Source: Prevotella pectinovora (GTDB taxonomy: Bacteria; Bacteroidota; Bacteroidia; Bacteroidales; Bacteroidaceae). From it: a stretch of DNA of 64,000 nt. The stretch lies in assembly GCF_000834015.1 (NCBI RefSeq), contig NZ_JXQI01000064.1, positions 47,378-111,377 of the forward strand, written 5' to 3'. The translations under genes were made by a program, and so were the position numbers. The notes beneath the pieces are model-generated. The model did not search any database. It saw only the letters and a list, made by a program, of their open reading frames with translations, and was not told the DNA's origin. This document shows positions 34,104 to 42,843 of the stretch, in pieces. How positions within the stretch are numbered: position 1 is the stretch's first letter; the number at the start of each line of letters is the position of its first letter.

Positions 34104-34279
34104 GATTCTTGTTTTGTTTAGTCCGGCGGCTCTGTTTCCAGTGCAAACACGGACATGGAGGTTTGTCAAGCACTCGCTAAGTCCCAAACTGTCAAATCAA
34201 GACAAGGTCTGACAGACGATTTGGGATGAACTGTTATTATGCCATCCATCATCTTTTGATGAAAGCGGCTGCAAAGGTA
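34104..34279 (-). promoter_or_regulatory. Promoter and structured leader of the queuosine transporter-queF unit
   Basis: TACCTTTG (minus strand, 34279-34272) predicts a leader of about 160 nt. In the leader TCCCAAA...CTGTCA can pair with TGACAG...TTTGGGA into a bulged hairpin of 13 bp. I could not match it to the preQ1-I, -II or -III riboswitch patterns, so control by preQ1 is only a suggestion from the genes it precedes. Confidence 0.4.
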
Positions 34280-34303
34280 ATGATTTTTCTTGAAATAATA
34301 AGC

Positions 34304-35179
34304 TTATATTCCCAAAGGATTGATATTGTTGTAGCTTTCCTTCACCTTTGACTCTATTCCCTGCTGGTCCCCCTCTTCCTGCTCACGAGACAATATCTCG
34401 TTGAGACGTTCCTCATCGCTCTTGGCGCCCTCGGCATCGCCGGCCTGCTTGCGCAACAAGGCACGGTTCTCCAGCGCTTCTTTTGAGAATGGATTCACGT
34501 CGATTACCTTTCCGTAGTATTCCATCGCCTGTTCTGCATTTCCACGTTTGTTCTCGATGTTCGCCTTCAGCATCAGCGCCTCTTCGTTGTCGGGATAATT
34601 GTTCAGGAGATAAGCCGCATCGTTGTCGGCATCATCAAGATTGCCGTCAGACAGATACACCTCTCCACGCAGCAGGTAAGCCTCAGCATACTCCTCATTA
34701 AGCGCTATAGCCTTGGTAAGCATTGCCACGGCATTTGTGATGTCGTCGGTGCCGATGCAAGCTTTTGCATAGAGGAAGAGGGCCTCAACAGACTTGGAAT
34801 CTACGAGCAGCGCCTTCTCACAAGAGGCAGACATGAGCACATAGTTTTCCATCACGTAGGCAATGCCAGCCATACGCAGGAATATTCCGATATTGTCGGG
34901 CTGTGCCTGCGCCAGCTTTTCCAGTTGCTGATACGCATTGTTGTAGTCTCCCACTCCCACGTAAGCTTGCGAGAGATAGTCTCTCACTTCAAGGTCTTCC
35001 TTGATGTTGAGGGCATGGGTAAAACATTCTATTGCATACCCTACACTGTTTATCTTGAGTGCCTTCACGCCGTCAAACTTCAGTATGTCGAAGTTCTTCT
35101 CGTCAGCACGCTGCAGTTCCTCCACTGTAGGAGTCTTTTCTTCTTTGGCAACGCCAAACAGTTTTTTAAAGAAATTCAT
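34304..35179 (-). CDS. Tetratricopeptide repeat protein
   Basis: A 291-residue protein with about five or six TPR units, seen in the regular pattern of Ala/Tyr/Leu spacing: VGYAIECFTHALNIKEDLEV, AYVGVGDYNNAYQQLEKLAQ, LFLYAKACIGTDDITNAVAM, AYLLRGEVYLSDGNLDDADN and AEQAMEYYGKVIDVNPFSKE. There is no signal peptide. The N-terminus (MNFFKKLFGVAKEEKTPTVE) is short and basic. TPR proteins are scaffolds; no partner is evident. It lies after lpd on the same strand with a 136-bp gap that holds a hairpin, so it may be a separate unit. Confidence 0.88.
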   Translation of the reverse strand: MNFFKKLFGVAKEEKTPTVEELQRADEKNFDILKFDGVKALKINSVGYAIECFTHALNIKEDLEVRDYLSQAYVGVGDYNNAYQQLEKLAQAQPDNIGIFLRMAGIAYVMENYVLMSASCEKALLVDSKSVEALFLYAKACIGTDDITNAVAMLTKAIALNEEYAEAYLLRGEVYLSDGNLDDADNDAAYLLNNYPDNEEALMLKANIENKRGNAEQAMEYYGKVIDVNPFSKEALENRALLRKQAGDAEGAKSDEERLNEILSREQEEGDQQGIESKVKESYNNINPLGI

Positions 35180-35242
35180 TTTATAGAATCGTTGCTTTAG
35201 GGTTCCACTCGTTGTGTTTTCCCCCTTGAATTATGAAATGAA

Positions 35243-35296
35243 GAAGCTACCGTCTCTCATGTCGCATGGCACACGATAGAGGCGGTAACTTCAGAA
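35243..35296 (-). terminator. Hairpin after the glycine cleavage cluster
   Basis: GAAGCTACCGTCTCT pairs with AGAGGCGGTAACTTC over about 14 positions with one mismatch and one G-U. It lies 20 bp past the lpd stop codon. There is no clear T-run, so it may stabilise the 3' end more than terminate. Confidence 0.4.
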
Positions 35297-35315
35297 AGAT
35301 ATTGTCAAGCAGGCA

Positions 35316-36635
35316 TTATCCCACTATAATCTCGCTCAGAGTAGGATGTATATGAGTGATGTCATCAAGCTTTTCCACCGTGATGTTCTGACACATCAGT
35401 GCACTGACCTCCTGAACCAGGTCGGCGGCATGTGCTCCATATACATGGCAGCCCACCACCTTGCCTCCGGCATCGGTGAGAAGCTTCAGCATACCCTCCG
35501 TTTCGTTCATCGCCACGGCCTTGCCGTTGGCACGATAGTAATGCTTTATGCTGCGATAATCAGCACCTTCAGCCTTGAGGGCATCCTCCGTCTTGCCCAC
35601 GCTGGCAGCCTCAGGCAATGTGAATACCGCTGCCGGCATCACATCGAAGCGGATATCGTCGCGACAGCCTACGATAGCGTTTACGGCCCTCTTGCCCTGC
35701 ATCTCTGCTGCATGGGCAAGCATCTGTCTGCCGTTAACGTCGCCAATGGCATACACGTTCTCTACAGAGGTGAGCATATTGTCGTCAACGGCAATTCCCT
35801 TGGCATCGTATTTTATTCCCACCTCATCAAGACCGAGTCCATCAGTAAGCGGTTTTCTGCCAACGGCAAGCAACACCTTGTCGGCCTCCACCTCTGTCAC
35901 CTTGCCCTTGCGCTCAAAGGTAACCTTTCCGGAAGCCGCTCCCTTGAGGGCAGACTGCATATAGAAGGTAACGCCTCTCTTCTCAAGACATTTGCGCAGG
36001 CGTTTGGCGATATCGCTGTCGATTGGCGGCAGACATTCCTTGAGGAATTCCACTACTGTTACCTCACAACCGAAAGAATTGAGTATGCTTGCAAACTCCA
36101 TTCCTATCACTCCGGCACCAACTATGCAGATGCGCTTCGGCAGCACGTCGGTGTCGAGAAGCCAGTCGGAGTCGCACACCATCTCTTTGTCAAGATCTGG
36201 GATAGGCAACGACTTTGACACGGAGCCAGTGGCTATGATGATGTTGTCGGCAGAATAATCCTTACCGTCAACTACCACTGTATGGGCGTCTTTCATCACA
36301 GCCATACCTTTGACGAGCGTTATGCCTGAAGCCGACAGTAGTGTGGCGATGCCTCCGCGCAGAGTCTCCACCACCTGCTGCTTGCGGACGAAAGCCTTGG
36401 CGAAATCAAAACTGTATGTCACACCGTCGAGCGCATAGCTCCCGGCATCCTTCATCGTCTCTATCACCTCAGCGAGCCGCGCGTAAGTCTTGGTGGGAAT
36501 ACAGCCACGGTTGAGACATGTGCCTCCCAGTTCGTCTTTCTCCACTACCAATACCGTCAGTCCCTTGGATGCGGCATAAGTGGCGGTCTTGTATCCACCA
36601 GGACCGCCACCGATGATTATCAAATTGAAATCCAT
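35316..36635 (-). CDS. lpd: Dihydrolipoyl dehydrogenase (L-protein)
   Basis: A 439-residue FAD enzyme that re-oxidises the dihydrolipoyl arm of the H-protein and makes NADH. The FAD-binding IIIGGGPGGYKTATYAASKG is at the start, and the redox pair Cys40/Cys45 is in GGTCLNRGCIPTK. The NAD-binding ICIVGAGVIGMEFASILNSF follows, then VYAIGDVNGRQMLAHAAEMQ, and HIHPTLSE at the C-terminus with the catalytic His-Glu pair. It starts 6 bp after gcvPB, in the same operon. Confidence 0.95.
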   Translation of the reverse strand: MDFNLIIIGGGPGGYKTATYAASKGLTVLVVEKDELGGTCLNRGCIPTKTYARLAEVIETMKDAGSYALDGVTYSFDFAKAFVRKQQVVETLRGGIATLLSASGITLVKGMAVMKDAHTVVVDGKDYSADNIIIATGSVSKSLPIPDLDKEMVCDSDWLLDTDVLPKRICIVGAGVIGMEFASILNSFGCEVTVVEFLKECLPPIDSDIAKRLRKCLEKRGVTFYMQSALKGAASGKVTFERKGKVTEVEADKVLLAVGRKPLTDGLGLDEVGIKYDAKGIAVDDNMLTSVENVYAIGDVNGRQMLAHAAEMQGKRAVNAIVGCRDDIRFDVMPAAVFTLPEAASVGKTEDALKAEGADYRSIKHYYRANGKAVAMNETEGMLKLLTDAGGKVVGCHVYGAHAADLVQEVSALMCQNITVEKLDDITHIHPTLSEIIVG

Positions 36636-36641
36636 ATAGAA

Positions 36642-38060
36642 TCAATCATTTAGCATGCTCTTATATGTCACCACAGGATGCTTTGCTGCCAACACATCGT
36701 CCACTCTTCCGATAGGAGTATTGTGTGGCGCAGACTTCAGCAGTTCTGGCTCATTCTTTGCCTCCTCGGCGATTTTCCTCATCACCTCGATGAATCCGTC
36801 TATCGTCACCTTGCTCTCGCTTTCTGTAGGCTCTATCATCATTGCCTCGTGGAAGAGCAGCGGGAAGTAGATGGTCGGCGCATGATACCCATAGTCGAGC
36901 AAGCGTTTAGCCACATCCATAGTGGTGATGCCTGTAGACTTGTCTGCCAGGCCGTTGAATACGAACTCATGCTTGCAGAGTCCTGCGATAGGCAGTTCAT
37001 ATACATCCTTCAACGACTCCTTGATATAGTTGGCATTGAGTGTGGCAAGCGGTCCTACATATTTGATATACTCCTTGCCGAGAGAAAGTATGTAGGTGTA
37101 TGCCTTGAGGATAACGCCGAAATTGCCGTGATACGGACTGACGCTGAGTGTCGAGTCATGCTCGTTGTCGGGCAGGAACTGCTCCAGTCCCTTTCTCACT
37201 CCCACCGGGCCGCTTCCTGGTCCGCCACCTCCGTGAGGTGTAGAGAATGTCTTGTGCAGGTTGATGTGCATCACGTCGAATCCCATGTCACCAGGACGAC
37301 AAGCGCCGAGCATCGGGTTGAGGTTCGCTCCATCGTAATACATCAGTGCTCCACACTCATGAACGAGCTTGGCAATCTCTGGAATGTTTCTCTCGAATAG
37401 TCCGAGAGTATTCGGGTTGGTCATCATTACGGCAGCGATAGTGTCGTCGAGGAGTCCTCTCAGGTCGTCAACGTCCACCACTCCATCGGCCGTACTCTTC
37501 ACCTCCACGATTTCCAGTCCGCAGACCGCGGCAGAAGCCGGATTGGTACCGTGTGCAGAGTTTGGCACGATCACCTTTGTTCTCTTTTCGTCGCCCCTGC
37601 TCTCATGATATCTTCTGATCACCATCAGTCCGGTAAGCTCACCGTGAGCACCGGCAAACGGGTTGAGAGTGAAGTCTGCAAGACCGGCAATCTCAGAGAG
37701 AGCTTTTCTCAGTCCGGCACAAACATCGAGACATCCCTTCACCGTGTCAACAGGCTGCAGCGGATGTATATCCCTGAAGTCTGCCATACCTGGAATCTCC
37801 TCGTTTATGGCTGGGTTGTATTTCATCGTGCAGCTGCCAAGCGGATAGAATCCGTTGTCCACGCCGAAGTTGTTTCCGCTATGGTTGGTATAGTGTCTCA
37901 CCACGGTCATCTCGTCACACTCAGGCAACTGTGCGTCGTTCTCTCGGCGCATCTCTGCAGGCACCTCATAATCACCGAATTTGTTGTCAGGAAGAGAGTA
38001 ACCCTTTCTGCCTGGATGCGACAGTTCGAAAATCAAGTTTCCGTATAATTTGTTATTCAT
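36642..38060 (-). CDS. gcvPB: Glycine dehydrogenase (decarboxylating) subunit 2 (GcvPB)
   Basis: A 472-residue pyridoxal-phosphate half of the P-protein, which decarboxylates glycine and passes the aminomethyl group to the lipoyl arm of the H-protein. Its Schiff-base Lys270 lies in MHINLHKTFSTPHGGGGPGS, the typical P-protein motif with the Gly-rich loop. Also present: NNFGVDNGFYPLGSCTMKYN near residue 65 and NSAHGTNPASAAVCG. The split into two subunits is the bacterial/archaeal arrangement, unlike the single 950-residue enzyme of E. coli. It lies 16 bp after gcvPA and 6 bp before lpd. Confidence 0.96.
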   Translation of the reverse strand: MNNKLYGNLIFELSHPGRKGYSLPDNKFGDYEVPAEMRRENDAQLPECDEMTVVRHYTNHSGNNFGVDNGFYPLGSCTMKYNPAINEEIPGMADFRDIHPLQPVDTVKGCLDVCAGLRKALSEIAGLADFTLNPFAGAHGELTGLMVIRRYHESRGDEKRTKVIVPNSAHGTNPASAAVCGLEIVEVKSTADGVVDVDDLRGLLDDTIAAVMMTNPNTLGLFERNIPEIAKLVHECGALMYYDGANLNPMLGACRPGDMGFDVMHINLHKTFSTPHGGGGPGSGPVGVRKGLEQFLPDNEHDSTLSVSPYHGNFGVILKAYTYILSLGKEYIKYVGPLATLNANYIKESLKDVYELPIAGLCKHEFVFNGLADKSTGITTMDVAKRLLDYGYHAPTIYFPLLFHEAMMIEPTESESKVTIDGFIEVMRKIAEEAKNEPELLKSAPHNTPIGRVDDVLAAKHPVVTYKSMLND

Positions 38061-38076
38061 AATCAGACAAACTTTT

Positions 38077-39390
38077 TCAGATTAACTTAATAAGGTTATC
38101 TATCTCTTCCTTGGAGCGCTGCTCCGTCACAGCAAACATGATAGTGTGGTCGCCCATCTTCACTCCTCCGAGGAATCCGTTGTCAACGAACTTCTTCTGC
38201 AGCACGTCAACGTCTCCGTCGTATTCAACGCAGAATTCATTGAAGAACGGTTTCTGGAACGTTGGTTTGAAATGTCCCGTCTCCACGAGTTTGTCCATCA
38301 TGTAGTGAGCTCCGGCATACGACAGTTCGCCAGCTTCCTTCACTCCCTTCTTTCCCATCACCGCCATGTATACGGTAACGAAAAGAGCCATGAGGCTCTG
38401 GTTGGAGCATATGTTGGATGTAGCCTTCTGCCGGCGGATATGCTGCTCTCTGGCCTGCAATGTGAGCACGAAGGCACGCTGTCCGCGGCTGTCTTCCGTC
38501 ATTCCTACGATGCGTCCCGGCATCTTGCGGATTAGCTTCTCTGTGCAGCACATATATCCCACGTATGGACCACCGAACATCATCGGCACTCCGAGACTCT
38601 GTCCGTCGCCCACTGCGATGTCGGCTCCCCATTCTGCCGGTGTCTTGAGCACGGCATAGTCAGCAGCCACTCCATTCATTATCATCAGCGCCTTGTTGTC
38701 GTGGGCAGCGTCGGCATATCCGGCATAGTCTTCCACGATGCCATAACGGTTAGGCTGCTGTACGATTACTCCGGCAACACCCTTCTGCGCTATCTTCTCC
38801 TGGAAATCAGCTTTGTAGGTGATGCCATCGTTTTCCTTCACCATCACGATGTTCACGCCGTGGAACTTGGCGTATGTCTTCACCACGGTGAGCACCTTCT
38901 TGTCTACGGTTTCAGAAACGAGCACCGTGTCACACTTCTTTCCTGCAGCCACAGCCATCATCATAGCCTCTGCAGTGGCTGTGGAACCGTCATACATAGA
39001 AGCGTTAGAAATATCCATGCTTGTCAGTTCAGCCATCATCGACTGATATTCGAAGATGTAGTGGAGCGTGCCCTGTGATATCTCTGCCTGGTATGGAGTA
39101 TATGATGTGAGGAACTCAGAGCGCTGCACGATACGTCCCACCACGGCTGGCGTGTAATGGTCGTAAACGCCGGCACCGGCAAAGCATACCAGTCTCTTGT
39201 TCTCATTGCCCAGAGCTTCGAAGAATCTTCTCACCTCCATCTCGCTCATTGCCTCCGGAAGGTCGTATTCCTTCTTGAAGCGGATCTCCTCCGGCACATC
39301 AGAGTAGAGTTCGTCGAGCGAACCTACTCCTACGATGTCGAGCATTTCCTTTATCTCACTTTCCGTGTGAGGAAAATACTTGTATTCCAT
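38077..39390 (-). CDS. gcvPA: Glycine dehydrogenase (decarboxylating) subunit 1 (GcvPA)
   Basis: A 437-residue partner subunit of the P-protein, with the same fold as GcvPB but without the active-site Lys. It begins MEYKYFPHTESEIKEMLDIV, then FAGAGVYDHYTPAVVGRIVQ, SEFLTSYTPYQAEISQGTLH, YEYQ-like FEYQSMMAELTSMDISNASM and GDGQSLGVPMMFGGPYVGYM, the conserved blocks of the family. The C-terminal domain holds KFVDNGFLGGVKMGDHTIMF. It lies 40 bp after gcvH on the same strand. Confidence 0.96.
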   Translation of the reverse strand: MEYKYFPHTESEIKEMLDIVGVGSLDELYSDVPEEIRFKKEYDLPEAMSEMEVRRFFEALGNENKRLVCFAGAGVYDHYTPAVVGRIVQRSEFLTSYTPYQAEISQGTLHYIFEYQSMMAELTSMDISNASMYDGSTATAEAMMMAVAAGKKCDTVLVSETVDKKVLTVVKTYAKFHGVNIVMVKENDGITYKADFQEKIAQKGVAGVIVQQPNRYGIVEDYAGYADAAHDNKALMIMNGVAADYAVLKTPAEWGADIAVGDGQSLGVPMMFGGPYVGYMCCTEKLIRKMPGRIVGMTEDSRGQRAFVLTLQAREQHIRRQKATSNICSNQSLMALFVTVYMAVMGKKGVKEAGELSYAGAHYMMDKLVETGHFKPTFQKPFFNEFCVEYDGDVDVLQKKFVDNGFLGGVKMGDHTIMFAVTEQRSKEEIDNLIKLI

Positions 39391-39430
39391 ATTATAGAAA
39401 ATGAAGAGTCATACAAAACGTACCGTTCTC

Positions 39431-39820
39431 TTAGTGAGCTTCCTTTTCGCAGAACTCAGCGTATGCCGCAGCGTCCATAAGGTTGTCGAGCTCTGTCTTG
39501 TCAGAGAGCTCCACCTTGATTATCCAGTTGGCGAAAGCATCCTGGTTGATAATCTCCGGTGTGTCCTCAAGAGCCTCGTTCACCTCTACCACTGTTCCAC
39601 TTACAGGAGAAGTCAGGTCGCTGGCAGCCTTCACGCTCTCAACGGCTCCGAAATCCTCACCTGCCTCTACCTCGTCGTCTGTATCAGGCATGTCTACATA
39701 TACGATGTTGCCCAATGCGTTCTGTGCATAGTCTGTGATACCGATATAGCCGAACTCACCTTCTACCTTTACATATTCGTGTGACTCTGCATAGTAGAGT
39801 CCTTCAATTACTTTTGCCAT
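39431..39820 (-). CDS. gcvH: Glycine cleavage system H-protein
   Basis: A 129-residue carrier whose lipoyl arm shuttles the aminomethyl group between P-, T- and L-proteins. The lipoylation site is Lys64 in FGAVESVKAASDLTSPVSGT. The start MAKVIEGLYYAESHEYVKVE and the acidic ADVDMP-like block YVDMPDTDDEVEAGE are typical, and the protein ends near residue 129, as normal. It lies 73 bp after gcvT and 40 bp before gcvPA. Lipoylation could depend on the lplA gene at the head of the cluster. Confidence 0.97.
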   Translation of the reverse strand: MAKVIEGLYYAESHEYVKVEGEFGYIGITDYAQNALGNIVYVDMPDTDDEVEAGEDFGAVESVKAASDLTSPVSGTVVEVNEALEDTPEIINQDAFANWIIKVELSDKTELDNLMDAAAYAEFCEKEAH

Positions 39821-39893
39821 AGTATTATATTTTATTGGATTATTGTTTTATGAAAAAATATTTGTCTAAAGTTTCAATGATTTACCGTTGCCA

Positions 39894-40973
39894 TTATTTC
39901 TTGTAGTGTTTGTCGTAGAAACGCTTCTTCACCACAACGCCTGGGAAGGTCTTCTTTCTGATCTGAACCTCAAGCGGCGTTCCGAGCTTGCCATACTCTG
40001 CCTTTACGAGAGCCATGCACACGCTCTTGTCCGTTGAAATGGAATGATAGCCAGTGGTCACCTCGCCTACAGGCTCACCGTCTTTCAGCACTGTGTATCC
40101 GTGACGTGGAATGGCCTTTCCTTCGAGTTCTATTCCCACGAGCTTCTGTGCCACGCCGTTTGTCTTCTGGTCAACGAGGGCATTCTTGCCCACAAACTCC
40201 TCTTTGTCGAGTTTGCAGAACATAGAGAGCCCTGCCATCACTGGAGAGATGTCTGCCGACAGTTCATCGCCATACAGAGGCAGTCCCACTTCAAATCTGA
40301 GAGTGTCGCGGCATCCGAGTCCGCAAGGCTTGCAGCGTCCGCTCTCCATCAGTTTGTCCCAGCAGTCACAAATATAATTATGGCTTGCATAGATTTCAAA
40401 TCCGTCTTCTCCGGTATATCCCGTGCGGCTTACTATCACGTCGCCAATGGTCTTGACAGTATAGAAAGTCAGCTCCTTGCAAGCTATGCCGAGCACTTCC
40501 TCAACGACGGTTTCAGCGTTAGGTCCCTGAACAGCAATCTGCCCGTAGTCCTCTGAACGGTTCAGAAGCTCAATGTTGAAGCCCTCTGACTGTTTCTGCA
40601 TCCACTCCCAGTCTTTGTCGATATTGGCAGCGTTTACCACGAGAAAGAAGTCATTCTCGGCCATCTTGTATACGAGAAGGTCATCTACGGTTCCACCATT
40701 GTCGTAGAGCATCATGCCGTAGAGAATCTGTCCGGCCTCTATCTTGCTCACGTCGTTGGTGAAGATATGCTGCACATAGCGCTCGGCGTCGGCTCCCTTC
40801 ACGGTCACCTCACCCATGTGTGACACGTCGAACACGCCGCAGTCTGTTCTCACTGCCTGATGCTCGTCGATGATTGTAGAATACTGGATAGGCATGTCGA
40901 AACCACCGAATGGGCTTATCAACGCGCCTTGCTTCACGTGCTTGTCATAGAGACATGTTCTTTTGTTTTCCAT
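39894..40973 (-). CDS. gcvT: Glycine cleavage system T-protein (aminomethyltransferase)
   Basis: A 359-residue tetrahydrofolate-dependent enzyme that frees ammonia from the H-protein-bound intermediate and forms methylene-tetrahydrofolate. Family blocks: GALISPFGGFDMPIQYSTII, VRTDCGVFDVSHMGEVTVKG (catalytic-Asp region), LYGMMLYDNGGTVDDLLVYK, VSRTGYTGEDGFEIYAS and LGCRDTLRFEVGLPLYGDEL, with AIPRHGYTVLKDGEPVGEVT in the C-terminal domain. It lies 55 bp after lplA and 73 bp before gcvH. Confidence 0.97.
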   Translation of the reverse strand: MENKRTCLYDKHVKQGALISPFGGFDMPIQYSTIIDEHQAVRTDCGVFDVSHMGEVTVKGADAERYVQHIFTNDVSKIEAGQILYGMMLYDNGGTVDDLLVYKMAENDFFLVVNAANIDKDWEWMQKQSEGFNIELLNRSEDYGQIAVQGPNAETVVEEVLGIACKELTFYTVKTIGDVIVSRTGYTGEDGFEIYASHNYICDCWDKLMESGRCKPCGLGCRDTLRFEVGLPLYGDELSADISPVMAGLSMFCKLDKEEFVGKNALVDQKTNGVAQKLVGIELEGKAIPRHGYTVLKDGEPVGEVTTGYHSISTDKSVCMALVKAEYGKLGTPLEVQIRKKTFPGVVVKKRFYDKHYKK

Positions 40974-41028
40974 AATGATATGTGTTTTTATAGGGTTCTC
41001 TTTTTTAGATTCTTTCCGGTGTGGCGTG

Positions 41029-42000
41029 TCAGCTGAGCAGCAGCTCCACGAAGTTTTCCCTCTTGAGATTCATCACCACCTCGTCGAGTTTCTCGGGCAG
41101 CGCCTTTGTCAGTTCTCCCTCCGTGAGCGCCACGCCACGTATGGGTTTGAGGAGATTCTCGTCGATGTCGCCCACGATGAAGAAATCTCCCACCATGGCG
41201 GCGCTCTTTATGATGTTGTTCTTCATCTCCAGCCTCACCTCAATGTCGCCTACATTATCTATATGTCCTCGCTTCACCACGGCATATCGTGGATTTTTGC
41301 CGTAAATGAAATCATCGGTAAGATATTCCTTCTCTATCTCCTTTATCAGTTCCACATCGTGGTCTGTCAGCGTCATCTCCGAGTCGCAGAGGTTCTGTCT
41401 GACGAAGGTCTTGAACTGCTCGATGTCGATGTCGAGATAGTCTTTGAGCAGGGCTATGCGCTGGCGCACGCTCTGAATGCCCTTGCTGAGCAGTTTCTGG
41501 TCCGACGGCGTGATGGCTCCCACCATGTTCTGCATGTCGGTGTCGAAGAGCATCGTGCCATGCACTATGCTGCGTCCCGGCACATGATAGAAGGCGTTGC
41601 CGCTGACTTTCCTGTCGCCGATGAGCACATCGTTGCGCCCCGTAGCCTTGGCGTCGAGCCCCAGTTTCTGGAGCACCATCACCACCATGTTTATATATTT
41701 GTTGAAAGTGAAGTTCACGTGTTCGTCTTTCGTGACATAAGAGAACATGATATTGCTCATATCCGCATACACGCATCCTCCACCGCTTTTTCTTCTGTAG
41801 GTCTGTACCGAATGTTCCCTGCAGTAGTCGAGATTTACCTCGGCTTCCACCAGTTGGTTCCTGCCGAATATCACGCTAGGCTGCACCTGCCACATGAAGA
41901 AGCAGTCTTCCTCATCAATGGTTTTCGCCACATATTCTTCCATGGCGAGATAGAACGGCAAGCGATGCTGCGTATTGTCGGGCAATGCTACATACAACAT
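41029..42000 (-). CDS. lplA: Lipoate-protein ligase A family protein
   Basis: A 323-residue enzyme that attaches lipoate to its acceptor lysine, here probably on GcvH. It starts MLYVALPDNTQHRLPFYLAM, followed by the lipoate-binding blocks CFFMWQVQPSVIFGRNQLVE and TYRRKSGGGCVYADMSNIMF (the RR-x-GGG loop), and KATGRNDVLIGDRKVSGNAF with the Gly-Arg-Asn-Asp and catalytic Lys motif. A C-terminal accessory domain follows from about residue 245 (KNPRYAVVKRGHIDNVGDIE). As the first gene of the glycine cleavage cluster it links cofactor loading to the enzyme that uses it. Confidence 0.93.
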   Translation of the reverse strand: MLYVALPDNTQHRLPFYLAMEEYVAKTIDEEDCFFMWQVQPSVIFGRNQLVEAEVNLDYCREHSVQTYRRKSGGGCVYADMSNIMFSYVTKDEHVNFTFNKYINMVVMVLQKLGLDAKATGRNDVLIGDRKVSGNAFYHVPGRSIVHGTMLFDTDMQNMVGAITPSDQKLLSKGIQSVRQRIALLKDYLDIDIEQFKTFVRQNLCDSEMTLTDHDVELIKEIEKEYLTDDFIYGKNPRYAVVKRGHIDNVGDIEVRLEMKNNIIKSAAMVGDFFIVGDIDENLLKPIRGVALTEGELTKALPEKLDEVVMNLKRENFVELLLS

Positions 42001-42037
42001 TTTTTCTGTTAGATTTATGGTAATAACATAATTGCCA

Positions 42038-42045
42038 CAAAATTA
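42038..42045 (-). promoter_or_regulatory. -7 element TAATTTTG ahead of lplA and the gcv cluster
   Basis: Minus-strand TAATTTTG, 38 bp before the ATG at 42000. An AACCCTGCA / TGCAGGGGTT stem lies at about 42058-42112, just upstream. No tandem glycine riboswitch is recognisable here. Confidence 0.5.
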
Positions 42046-42239
42046 CGAAAAAAAACAAACCCTGCAAATTTTATACGCATTATTTTGTCTTTAAGATGCT
42101 TATGCAGGGGTTATGGTTGCTCTTGTTGTCATGCCATCGCTCATGCAGACTCTTTCCGCTTGATTATCCCACCTCTTATATAATATAGCTATACTGCATA
42201 TCTGACACTTGCCGAACTGCCAACGAACTCACAGGGCAA

Positions 42240-42758
42240 TCACCATCCGAAGGCTTTCTTGTCGGCGAGCCATTTTCCCTGCGCCCTGAGCACCTGCTCT
42301 ATGATGTCGCGCCCCACTCCATGTCCGCCCACGGCCTGCGAGATGTAGCGGCTGATGGCCTTGATGTCGGGACATGCGTCTGAAGGGCAGCAGGGGCAGC
42401 CCGAACGACTCATCACTTCATAGTCGGGGATGTCGTCGCCCACGAAGATCACCTCCTCGTCGGTGAGTCCGTTGTCGGAAAGGAACTTGTCGTATGTCTT
42501 TATCTTCACCGAGCACGCCGTAAACACGTCTTTCACTCCGAGCCTCTCGTATCTGATACGGATGCTGTCAACGGTGGCTCCTGTCATGATGGCGATGTGG
42601 AGTCCTTGCTTCACTGCCAACTGTATGGCGTATCCGTCCTTGATGTTCACCGTGCGCATCGGTTCTCCCGACGGATGCAGGTTTATCGTACTGGCACTGA
42701 GCACTCCGTCAACATCGAATATCACGGCGCGTATCTTCTTCAAATCGTAGTCTATCAT
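42240..42758 (-). CDS. kdsC: 3-deoxy-D-manno-octulosonate 8-phosphate phosphatase (KdsC-like HAD)
   Basis: A 172-residue cytoplasmic HAD phosphatase without cap domain that removes the phosphate from KDO-8-phosphate in lipopolysaccharide core synthesis. The nucleophile Asp15 and the acid Asp17 lie in [15 protein letters not shown], then [20 protein letters not shown] (motif II Thr), [10 protein letters not shown] (motif III Lys) and [20 protein letters not shown] (motif IV). The start at 42758 ([15 protein letters not shown]) is taken because upstream residues are not family-like. It lies about 86 bp after the DUF2520 gene on the same strand; the two are neighbours in many Bacteroidota. Confidence 0.9.
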   Translation of the reverse strand: MIDYDLKKIRAVIFDVDGVLSASTINLHPSGEPMRTVNIKDGYAIQLAVKQGLHIAIMTGATVDSIRIRYERLGVKDVFTACSVKIKTYDKFLSDNGLTDEEVIFVGDDIPDYEVMSRSGCPCCPSDACPDIKAISRYISQAVGGHGVGRDIIEQVLRAQGKWLADKKAFGW

Positions 42759-42843
42759 ATCTTTCTCTGTTTGTTTGCTATAACTGATTAATGGTACGGA
42801 TTCCAACCGAGGGCAAACCTCCAAGCGGGCGTCACCTCCGGCA

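Noticed and set aside
34104..34270. preQ1 riboswitch
   Set aside because: The known preQ1-I pattern (short G/C stem plus A-rich tail ending near the ribosome-binding site) is not found; only a hairpin is visible.
42001..42239. Glycine riboswitch before the gcv cluster
   Set aside because: No tandem aptamer pattern; only a short CCCTGCA/TGCAGGG stem in an A/T-rich stretch.
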